Below are positions 8,923 through 16,777 of a DNA stretch of 64,000 nt, in pieces. Made by a program: the position numbers and the translations under genes. Location of the stretch: NCBI GenBank assembly GCA_002747255.1, contig PDUC01000033.1, positions 62,001 to 126,000 of the forward strand. Direction: 5' to 3'. Position 1 is the stretch's first letter, and each line of letters starts with the position of its first letter. Origin of the DNA: Acidobacteriota bacterium (GTDB lineage: Bacteria > Acidobacteriota > Holophagae > Acanthopleuribacterales > Acanthopleuribacteraceae). The notes below the pieces were generated by a model. That model was not told where the DNA came from, ran no database searches, and saw nothing but the letters and a program-made list of their open reading frames with translations.

Positions 8923-9627
8923 ATGACATCACCCCTGATTGAACTAAAAAATGTCGGTCTTTATTACAAAATGGGCCATCTCTTTTACTCCAAGAGGCGG
9001 GCGGTTTTCTGGGCATTGAAAGATGTGTCGCTCAGTCTGTACAAAGGAGAAACACTGGGTATTCTCGGGCGCAATGGAGCCGGGAAAAGCACACTCTTAA
9101 AAGTTATCGGCGGTATTCTGGCTCCGGATTTCGGTGTTGTTCACAGAAAAACGCACAGTATCTCTCTGCTGTCACTTCAATTGGGCTTTGTCACTCACTT
9201 GACAGGCAGGGAAAACATCATCATGAGCGGACTCTTGCTTGGCTGTACCAGAGAAACTTTAAATAGACTCATGGATGAGATCATTGAGTTTGCAGAATTA
9301 GGGTCCTTTATCGATCAACCCATCCACACTTACTCTACGGGAATGAAAGCCCGTTTGGGTTTTTCTGTCGCTTTTCATACGAATCCCGAAGTTATTTTAA
9401 TTGATGAAACCCTGGGAGTGGGAGATGTGGAATTCAGAAAGAAATCCACCGCACGAATGAAAGAGCGCATAAAATCAAATAAAACGGTTGTGCTGGTATC
9501 TCACAATACCAATGTCATTAAAGAACTGTGCGATCGAGCCGTTTGGATAGACGATGGTAAAACCCTGCTTGAAGGAAAGACGGAGACAGTGCTTGAAAGC
9601 TATAGCCAATCATGCGGCAAGAATTGA
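8923..9627 (+). CDS. ABC transporter ATPase for polysaccharide export (Wzt-like)
   Basis: A 234-residue nucleotide-binding domain. Walker A is GRNGAGKST (about residues 49-57), the signature is YSTGMKARLGFS, Walker B is VILIDETLGVGD and the switch His lies in VLVSHNTN. The YSTGM variant of the ABC signature and the DE.LGVGD box are typical of the Wzt/TagH/KpsT branch. The protein stops straight after the ABC domain, so it lacks the C-terminal carbohydrate-binding domain with which E. coli O9a Wzt recognises its substrate. This suggests the simpler class of exporter. It pairs with the permease immediately upstream. Confidence 0.9.
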   Translation: MTSPLIELKNVGLYYKMGHLFYSKRRAVFWALKDVSLSLYKGETLGILGRNGAGKSTLLKVIGGILAPDFGVVHRKTHSISLLSLQLGFVTHLTGRENIIMSGLLLGCTRETLNRLMDEIIEFAELGSFIDQPIHTYSTGMKARLGFSVAFHTNPEVILIDETLGVGDVEFRKKSTARMKERIKSNKTVVLVSHNTNVIKELCDRAVWIDDGKTLLEGKTETVLESYSQSCGKN

Positions 9628-9687
9628 TTTCTGTTTTGTGTGTTATTTTGTTTTCGAGTTGAAACCTTTTTAGTCTGTCGGTGAAAT

Positions 9688-11610
9688 ATGACCTGTGATG
9701 TTCTGATTCCCTTTCAAGAAAACCTGTCGTGTTTGATGGATTCCATCGAATCAATCCACCACACCCACAGTGATGTCCGTATTCATGTTTACGATACAAA
9801 GGGTTACTTGGCAGAATTGAAATTGTTTCGTGAATTTGCTCAAACCTATAGCGTTCAGTTATTTGAGTCAAAAGCTCCCGTTTGTTTTGACAGCTGGCTG
9901 AAGCAGCACCTGGCCGTCACTGAAAGTGATGAGCTTGTGCTCATTCCCGAGGATACACTTGTTCCCGAAAGCTGGTTGGAACGCTTTTGCGAGGCGGCTC
10001 AAGGAGAGAAAAGGTGGGTAACGCCCCTAACCAGCTCAAAATCACCCTATTCCATTTCCTTGCTTCCTGGTCACAATGTCCACACCATGGATGAACTGAT
10101 CCAGAGGTTCAGCCGGAAACTATTTCCCCTTTGCGGAAAGCATACCGGAAGTGTTCTCTACATCAATTTAGCGGACTTGAATCGGCGCCAGTTCAGCTCT
10201 CTCTGTGGAAAGCTCCCCGAACAACCGCTTCTGTCCATTCTTGAGCGTATGAATTATAAGGGTGTTCTGGCCGATCATCTCTACATCAGCCATTCTTCCG
10301 CAGGCATCAAACAGGACAGCTTACTCGCGGTGGATCGAAAACAGAAACCTGTTCTCCTTAAATCCCTCTTGCATACCTCAAGTGCTGCGTGGCAAATCCT
10401 TTTTCCAAGTAAAGAACCAGCTGTGAAATGGGCCTTAAAGGAATGGGCCCGGAAAATGAAGAAAGCACTGCTTCAAAGGAAAACGAGTGAGATGTCGTCT
10501 TTACTCACGCGCGACTTTCTGGATTGCTTTTACCATAAAAGGGATTCCATCTCACCGCTTTTACAGAAGCAGATGACCCACCGTAACCGCATGAGTGTGG
10601 TTTACATTGTCAGCCGCCTGGCTATCAGCGGCGGCGTTTTTTCCATTCTCCAACTGGTCAACCAACTGACTCTTCTGGGCGTTGACGCGAGAATTTACTA
10701 TATGGATGAGTCGCATGAGTTTCAGTCCTGGAACAGATATTCCACTCCCGTTCATTTTAAAAATGAACGCGATCTAGTGTCCAATTTTCCGCCTGTTGAC
10801 GTTGTCGTTGCCACCCACTGGTCTACGGTCAGGTTTGCTCGATCGCTAATGGATGCAGGTGTGGCGAAAACAGCGGCCTACTTTATACAGGATTACGAAA
10901 AATGGTTCTATCCTGAAGAAGATGTCAAGACCAGAGATGCCGTTGCAGCCAGTTACAGTTTCATTCCCCATCGCATTGTGAAGAGCGACTGGTTGAGAAA
11001 CCTGCTTTCAGCTGATGGTATTGAGTCCACCAAAATATCCTTTGGGCTTGATCGCGGTATTTATCATCCACGACCTGTAGCAAAGCACCGGCGGCCCGTG
11101 CTGCTGGCGATGGTTCGGCCCAATACACCAAGGCGGGGATTTAACAATGTCATTGAAACCTTTGAGCGCGTTTGGTCGATGGTGCCTGAGGCAACCTTTG
11201 TCCTCTTTGGTTACGATTACCTTTCTGGTTACAGCATACCCTTTCCCTTTACCAATGCGGGCGTTATTTCAAACCTGCATGAACTGGCCCAACTCTATTC
11301 ACAGGCGGATCTTTTTTTCGAGGGTTCCGATTTTCAGGGGTTTGGTCGTTTGACCTTAGAGGCTATGGCCTGCAAGACCGGCTGCGTTTTAACCAATGTG
11401 GGTGGCGTCAATGAATATGCTGTCCATCAAAAGAACTGCCTGTTGGTGCCGCCCCAATCACCGCAGAAGGCCGCAAAGGCCATTGTCTCGCTGTTACAAG
11501 ACCCAAGCTGGCGTGAGCAGTTGGCAAATGAAGCTCTTATAACCGCTTCAAGATACGACCACAAAAAAGAGGCTGCCGCAACCAGGAACTTTTTTTGCGG
11601 CATATTGTGA
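9688..11610 (+). CDS. Two-domain glycosyltransferase: GT-A-like N-terminus plus WsaF-type GT4
   Basis: A 640-residue cytoplasmic protein. Residues 1-200 resemble a reduced GT2 (GT-A) domain: VLIPFQENLSCLMDSI at the N-terminus and ELVLIPEDTLVPESWLERF where GT2 enzymes have their D-x-D, here EDT. Residues 302-640 form a GT4 (GT-B) domain with the rhamnosyltransferase WsaF pattern: YFIQDYEKWFYPEED (about 399), VKSDWLRN, MVRPNTPRRGF and the donor-site FQGFGRLTLEAMA. It sits 60 bases after the exporter ATPase and probably belongs to the same operon. The same GT2-GT4 order recurs in the 1353-residue protein at 12538, and the two are clearly paralogous in the GT4 part. Whether the N-terminal domain is active is unknown. 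Confidence 0.82.
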   Translation: MTCDVLIPFQENLSCLMDSIESIHHTHSDVRIHVYDTKGYLAELKLFREFAQTYSVQLFESKAPVCFDSWLKQHLAVTESDELVLIPEDTLVPESWLERFCEAAQGEKRWVTPLTSSKSPYSISLLPGHNVHTMDELIQRFSRKLFPLCGKHTGSVLYINLADLNRRQFSSLCGKLPEQPLLSILERMNYKGVLADHLYISHSSAGIKQDSLLAVDRKQKPVLLKSLLHTSSAAWQILFPSKEPAVKWALKEWARKMKKALLQRKTSEMSSLLTRDFLDCFYHKRDSISPLLQKQMTHRNRMSVVYIVSRLAISGGVFSILQLVNQLTLLGVDARIYYMDESHEFQSWNRYSTPVHFKNERDLVSNFPPVDVVVATHWSTVRFARSLMDAGVAKTAAYFIQDYEKWFYPEEDVKTRDAVAASYSFIPHRIVKSDWLRNLLSADGIESTKISFGLDRGIYHPRPVAKHRRPVLLAMVRPNTPRRGFNNVIETFERVWSMVPEATFVLFGYDYLSGYSIPFPFTNAGVISNLHELAQLYSQADLFFEGSDFQGFGRLTLEAMACKTGCVLTNVGGVNEYAVHQKNCLLVPPQSPQKAAKAIVSLLQDPSWREQLANEALITASRYDHKKEAAATRNFFCGIL

Positions 11611-11709
11611 TATAACCCTGCACTCTTCCGCAACAACTTGCTATTATAGGCAACATCGATTGCACTCAGGTTTGTGTTGTCAAATTCATTGAATGTGCAT
11701 TTCAAAGGA

Positions 11710-12423
11710 ATGTTTTATCTATTTATGAACTTATCTCAATTTGATTTTTTTGATTTTGGAGCCTCCGAAGGAAAATCCATTGAGTTTGCCAAGAGCATGT
11801 TTCACGCCAAACGCGGGCTTGGCATTGACAAGAACCCGGCAAAAGTCCCTTTTATGAGGGAAAAAGGATACGGCTGCATTCAGGCGGATCTCACTCAGTT
11901 GGATTTGCCCGAAAACAGTACTTCTTTCACGATTATCAGTCACTTTCTGGAGCATGTACCTGATCTGGAAGCCATAAAGCGCGTTCTTCGATCGGCAAAA
12001 CATGTATCACGGGATTTTATCTTCATTCAAGGCCCTTTTTTTGACACAGATACCTATTTAAGCGAATTAGGGATGAATTTGTTTTGGTCTAACTGGACTG
12101 GTCATCAATGTCACTTAACAACTTGGCAACTCAATGCTATTTTGCTGGAACTTAACCTGAAGAAAAGCATGTTTATGGTTAGGAAAAGAATTGATTCTTC
12201 ATTGGATCCAGCGATTCATCCGCTTAAATCACCTAAAAACCAGCATAGCTACGATGAAAAGATTCATCCTCCCAAATTAAACCTGACTTTTCAGCTTCCA
12301 GTTTACGAAGAAATGTTCTGTTTTATTCCATTGCGCAGGGTAAGGCAAATGATGAAAGTGGGGCGTTCTCTTTGCAAGAAAAGAAGCGCTTTTTTATTGA
12401 AACAAGTAAAAGAAGAGGTGTAA
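11710..12423 (+). CDS. Class I SAM-dependent methyltransferase
   Basis: About 237 residues. The sequence FDFGASEGKSIEFAK is motif I (SAM-binding glycine loop), GLGIDKNP supplies the acidic strand-2 residue, QADLTQLDLPENSTSF is motif II-like, and SHFLEHVPD is the H-x-x-E-H-V/L-x-D stretch common in methyltransferases of the type-11 group. The sequence between two glycosyltransferases suggests methylation of a sugar or glycan terminus, which is inference. The start is uncertain: GTG 11674, ATG 11710 and ATG 11725 are all in frame, and none has an ideal ribosome site. I chose 11710; the domain itself needs nothing before 11725. Confidence 0.78.
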   Translation: MFYLFMNLSQFDFFDFGASEGKSIEFAKSMFHAKRGLGIDKNPAKVPFMREKGYGCIQADLTQLDLPENSTSFTIISHFLEHVPDLEAIKRVLRSAKHVSRDFIFIQGPFFDTDTYLSELGMNLFWSNWTGHQCHLTTWQLNAILLELNLKKSMFMVRKRIDSSLDPAIHPLKSPKNQHSYDEKIHPPKLNLTFQLPVYEEMFCFIPLRRVRQMMKVGRSLCKKRSAFLLKQVKEEV

Positions 12424-12475
12424 TGTGGTTATGCTGGGGTTGAATCCGGTCAAAAAACACAATGGCCTTATTTTA

Positions 12476-12519
12476 CCTAAATCCTGCCAGTCGCTTCACT
12501 CTTGCAGAATTTAGGTTTT
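12476..12519 (+). terminator. Possible weak terminator or attenuator before the large glycosyltransferase
   Basis: CCTAAATCCTGC (12476-12487) pairs with GCAGAATTTAGG (12504-12515) with one mismatch across a 16-base loop, followed by TTTTG. It lies between the methyltransferase stop and the start at 12538. The short T-run makes it at best partial. Confidence 0.4.
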
Positions 12520-12537
12520 GAAGGGAGATAGATAATT

Positions 12538-15500
12538 ATGCAACTCATCGTTTTAGGCATGCATCGTTCTGGCACAAGCATGGTAACTCGGGTTCTGAAC
12601 ATGATGGGAGCCTACTTTGGACCGGAAGGCTCCTCGACTGATAAGGGGCTTGGTCGTGAAAACCCAAAGGGATTTTGGGAACGCAAAACTGTACGAATGC
12701 TTAATGACAGCGCCCTGCAGTATATGAAATCAGACTGGGATGACCCACTGAACTTCAAACACGATGACATCTCTTTTGAAAAGATAGGGCTTGGCCGTCA
12801 AGCTGAACAGTTTGTCTTGGAAATGGATGCTCATCGACCCTGGGTCATCAAGGAACCCAGGCTTTGTCTGACTTTTCCTCTATGGCAACCATTGCTTGAA
12901 GTACCTGTAGTGGTCTTTGTTCTTCGCAATCCTATACAAATAGCCCATTCCCTGTACACACGAAATAAGATGGACATCGATCTTGGTCTGGCCTTGACAG
13001 AGTATTATCTGTTAAATGCACTCAGCGCTATGCAAGGTCTTCCCTTTGTCGTTGTCAAACACCAGCAACTCATAAAGAATCCGGTCGAGAGTATTGCTGC
13101 TCTAAAAAGAGATCTTTCTTCATTGGGAGTTGCGTTGAGAATGCCGGAGGAAAGAGAGATAAACAGTTTCATCGACAGGAAATTTTATCGTGAAACTCAG
13201 GATATGGGAGAATTTGAAGAGTTCGCCAATAGAGCACAGCGTACTTTGTGGTCAGCTCTGGAGTCGGGCGAAGCCTTTAAGTGGAAGAAAATACCCCCAA
13301 TCTCTAAAACGAGTTGGATGCTGCTTGAACGATATCACCTAAGTGTCAACAACAAACGGATACTTCAGAGTCTTCAAGCTGAACTGAAAGAAAAAAATAC
13401 AAAGCATGAGATTTTAAAAGGGGAATTAAGTCAGCTAAAGAGCGCGTTCAAGGAAGCGAAAGCGCAATCGAAACAACTGAACAGCAGGATAGACGATCTA
13501 CAGAGAGTGATTGAGAATCAGAAGAAAAGGCTTAAAAAGAGCCGTACAGCGGTAGAAGAGTATCGAGCTGCACAGAAAGAAAACAATAAAATTATTGATG
13601 AACAGCAGAAAGTTCTGCATAAAGAGCGTGAACAGTTTCAATCTAAGCAGGAGCTCCTGGAAGGGGAGAAAAACAATCACCAAATCAATTGTCAAAGAAA
13701 AGATGAAAAATACGCGGCTATGAGGGCTGAGCTGCTAGCCGAAAACGACTCACAAAAGAGAACAATCAATGCTCTGTCGCTGGAACTGAATGATTGCAAA
13801 CACTTGCTTTCGGTTAAACAAGCGGAAATAGAGGAACACGCAAAAGCGGCGGTCAAGCTCGACTATCAACATAAGGAATCCATAAAAGAGTTTGAAAAAG
13901 AATACGCAACCTTGCGGGCTGAACTGCTGGCTGAAAACGATTCACGGAAAAGACAAATTGGCGCTTTGTCACTGGAGTTGAATGATTGCAAGCATTTGTT
14001 AACGATCAGACAGACAGAGATACAAGAACACACAAGCGCGGTAACCCGGTTGGACTATCAGCTTATGGAAACTAAAAGAACGGCAGATGAAAAATACGCG
14101 GCCATGCGGAATGAACTGTTGGCTGAGAGTGAGTCTCGGCAGACAAGAATCGACACATTGTCTGCGGAACTGAACGACTGTAAGCATTTGCTATCGGTTA
14201 AAGAGGCTGACATAGAAAAACAACTCAACGCAGTGAACAGGCTGGACGAGCAGCTCAGGAAGGCTAAAAAAACGGCTAAGGAACAAACTTGTCTAGTAGA
14301 GTCACTCCAAAAGCAACTTGAGCTTTCACAAAAGAATCTCAGTAGAGAAAAAACAGAAAAGAGAAAGTTGCATGGCAATGAAATGATAACCAAACTGGAA
14401 AAAAGGCATGCGCTAGAGATTGAAAAATTGAAGCAGGCTTACAAGAGCGAGAAGGAAAAAACAAAGAAAGCCGAAGCGAGTTATGATCATCTTAAAAACA
14501 AATACGAGGGTGTTTCCAATGCCTTCAATTCGGTTCGTGCTTCCAAATTATGGAAACTTGGCCTTTTCGTCGATAAAGTTAGACGTGTCTTTCGTGCCCC
14601 TGAAAAGTCTCTTGAAACGAAAGAGAAAACACCTGCTCCTGTTCATTCACTTTCAGACAAGAAGGATGAATCGAGCTCAATTGATATAACAGTTGTTGTC
14701 TGTGTCCACAATGCACTCAAAGACGTTACGCTTTGTCTGGAATCTCTGGTTAAAGAGAAAACTTGTCCCTTTAAGTTAATAGTTGTCAATGATGGTTCCG
14801 ATCAGGCGACTACTTCCTTTTGCGAACAGTTTGTTGCAAAATACGAGTTTGCTGAACTGCTGTCACATCCCACTGCCAGTGGATACACCAAAGCCGCAAA
14901 CAGGGGGTTGAGAAGAAGTCAGAGCAACTACACCATTTTGTTGAACAGCGATACGATTGTCACCAAATATTGGCTGGAAAAACTCTTGGCTTGCGCAACA
15001 TCAGATCCGCAAATAGGTATTTTTGGCCCACTTTCCAATGCTGCCAGTTACCAATCCGTTCCGGAGCTTTACTCTGATGCAGGGGACTGGGCTATCAATG
15101 AAGTGCCTCATGGGTACACAATCAATAAGTACGCCGAACTAATTAGCTACATTTCAAAGAGAGCCTATCCCAGAGCCGATTTCATTAATGGCTTTTGCTT
15201 TGGAATTAAGAGAAGTGTGATCGATACCATTGGATACCTGGATGAAGAGAGCTTCGCTCAGGGGTATGGTGAAGAAAACGACTATTGCCTGCGAGCTCGA
15301 AAAGCCGGCTTTGATTGTGCCATTGTCGATGATGCCTACGTTTTTCATTCGAAATCCAAGAGTTACAACCACGAACGCAGAAAAAAACTGTCCAAGAAAG
15401 GCAGCAATGCTCTCAAGAAAAAACACGGGAAGGAACGCATCAGGCAGGGCACAGAAACGCTTGCAAATCAACCTGAATTAAAACGCATCAGGACGTTACT

Positions 15501-16599
15501 CTCCCAGATAGCGGTTGGCGATGCTGTTGATTTCTCGAAAATTAGTACGTCTGATTATAGTATTCTCTTTCTTTTACCGGTTTCCGGCGGCGGCGGAGGT
15601 GTTCATTCTATTGTTCAGGAAACACAGGGTATGAGGCAATTGGGCATTCATACCAAAGTCGCTGTCCCCGCCAAGCATAAAGCGAAGTTCATGAACTCCT
15701 ATCGGCAATTTGAAGACAGTTTTCTCTTCTTTGAAGGTGAGAAACACCTGATTAACGAGGCAGCCAACTACAATGTGGCCATAGCCACCATCTTTACCTC
15801 AGTGAAACTGCTAAAAAAAATATGTGACAAACATCGCCATGTTCGACCTGCATACTACATTCAGGATTACGAGCCCTGGTTCTGTGAAAAGGGTTCTGAA
15901 CTCGAAAAAGAAGCTTTGGATTCCTACACATTAGTACCCAATATGCTGCGTTTTTCTAAAACAGACTGGCTGCGAAACACGGTTGCCAAGTTTCACTCTG
16001 TGGAAGTTCAAAAAGTGGCTCCGAGTATTGATACTCAGCTTTATTATCACGATGCCGAAGCCAAAAGGAAGCAGCCTCTTCTTGTTACGGCCATGATACG
16101 CCCAAAAACGCCGCGGCGCGGAGCGCCATTCACCATGAATGTCCTGGCTGAATTGAAATCGGTACTGAAAGATACCATTGATATCGTGATTTTCGGCTGC
16201 GAATCCAATGACCCCGGTTTTCTCGAACTGAACAGGGATTTTGATTTTGAAAATAAGGGCATTCTCATTCGGGAAGAAGTGGCTGAACTCATTCGAAGAG
16301 CCCATGTTTTCCTGGATTTGTCCACTTACCAGGCATTTGGTCGAACAGGTCTCGAAGCCATGGCCTCGGGATGCGTTCCTGTTCTGCCCAATCGATGCGG
16401 CACCTCGGAATACGCACACCATCTTGAAAATGCAATTGTTCTGGATACCAGCAATCAAGCAGCTGTTACAGAACAGATTATCAATCTGATCAAAGATGAA
16501 AATCTTCGTGAAAAACTGACAGAGAACGGAATTCAAACAGCCATGAGGTACTGTATTCAGCGGGCATCTCTAACTGAACTCAACTTGTTTTTAAAATAA
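12538..16599 (+). CDS. Giant sulfotransferase-coiled coil-GT2-GT4 fusion
   Basis: A 1353-residue protein with four parts. Residues 1-250 are a sulfotransferase: 5'-phosphosulfate loop GMHRSGTS (7-14) and 3'-phosphate motif VLRNPIQIAHSL (about 126-137). Residues 275-690 are a long K/E/Q-rich coiled coil holding three exact-length 64-residue repeats (392-583). Residues 712-960 are a GT2 domain (TVVVCVHNALKDV, VNDGSDQ, and LLNSDT with its D-x-D-like site near 804). Residues 1006-1353 are a WsaF-like GT4 domain (YYIQDYEPWF at about 1106, KTDWLRN, MIRPKTPRRG, FGRTGLEAMASG). It probably sulfates and glycosylates a surface glycan on the cytoplasmic side, with the coiled coil acting as a spacer or oligomeriser. 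Start ATG follows AGGGAGAT. The frame is intact for 4 kb with no stop. Confidence 0.85.
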   Translation: MQLIVLGMHRSGTSMVTRVLNMMGAYFGPEGSSTDKGLGRENPKGFWERKTVRMLNDSALQYMKSDWDDPLNFKHDDISFEKIGLGRQAEQFVLEMDAHRPWVIKEPRLCLTFPLWQPLLEVPVVVFVLRNPIQIAHSLYTRNKMDIDLGLALTEYYLLNALSAMQGLPFVVVKHQQLIKNPVESIAALKRDLSSLGVALRMPEEREINSFIDRKFYRETQDMGEFEEFANRAQRTLWSALESGEAFKWKKIPPISKTSWMLLERYHLSVNNKRILQSLQAELKEKNTKHEILKGELSQLKSAFKEAKAQSKQLNSRIDDLQRVIENQKKRLKKSRTAVEEYRAAQKENNKIIDEQQKVLHKEREQFQSKQELLEGEKNNHQINCQRKDEKYAAMRAELLAENDSQKRTINALSLELNDCKHLLSVKQAEIEEHAKAAVKLDYQHKESIKEFEKEYATLRAELLAENDSRKRQIGALSLELNDCKHLLTIRQTEIQEHTSAVTRLDYQLMETKRTADEKYAAMRNELLAESESRQTRIDTLSAELNDCKHLLSVKEADIEKQLNAVNRLDEQLRKAKKTAKEQTCLVESLQKQLELSQKNLSREKTEKRKLHGNEMITKLEKRHALEIEKLKQAYKSEKEKTKKAEASYDHLKNKYEGVSNAFNSVRASKLWKLGLFVDKVRRVFRAPEKSLETKEKTPAPVHSLSDKKDESSSIDITVVVCVHNALKDVTLCLESLVKEKTCPFKLIVVNDGSDQATTSFCEQFVAKYEFAELLSHPTASGYTKAANRGLRRSQSNYTILLNSDTIVTKYWLEKLLACATSDPQIGIFGPLSNAASYQSVPELYSDAGDWAINEVPHGYTINKYAELISYISKRAYPRADFINGFCFGIKRSVIDTIGYLDEESFAQGYGEENDYCLRARKAGFDCAIVDDAYVFHSKSKSYNHERRKKLSKKGSNALKKKHGKERIRQGTETLANQPELKRIRTLLSQIAVGDAVDFSKISTSDYSILFLLPVSGGGGGVHSIVQETQGMRQLGIHTKVAVPAKHKAKFMNSYRQFEDSFLFFEGEKHLINEAANYNVAIATIFTSVKLLKKICDKHRHVRPAYYIQDYEPWFCEKGSELEKEALDSYTLVPNMLRFSKTDWLRNTVAKFHSVEVQKVAPSIDTQLYYHDAEAKRKQPLLVTAMIRPKTPRRGAPFTMNVLAELKSVLKDTIDIVIFGCESNDPGFLELNRDFDFENKGILIREEVAELIRRAHVFLDLSTYQAFGRTGLEAMASGCVPVLPNRCGTSEYAHHLENAIVLDTSNQAAVTEQIINLIKDENLREKLTENGIQTAMRYCIQRASLTELNLFLK
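13711..14286 (+). repeat. Three tandem 192-bp repeats inside the coiled-coil coding region
   Basis: Units begin at 13711, 13903 and 14095, a constant 192-bp step (64 codons). Each encodes YA(A/T)(M/L)R.ELLAE, then a run containing ELNDCKHLL, then a more variable linker. Copies 1 and 2 are the closest. The step is 64 residues, not a multiple of seven, so successive copies shift the heptad register unless a stutter absorbs it. A recent in-frame duplication is the likely origin. Confidence 0.9.
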
Positions 16600-16777
16600 A
16601 TTATTGGTCTTAAAAGTTTGGGTGGTGGCAGGCTGGCAGCCCTTCTCGAACCCAAGTAATGCAGTTTAACCTGAAACCGAAGGACTAATGGCGTTGGGTT
16701 CATTGACAGCTCTCGCTATTCCAATTGGGATACCTTTGTATTATCATGTTAAATCGAAATTGAAACGGGAGAGCGCA

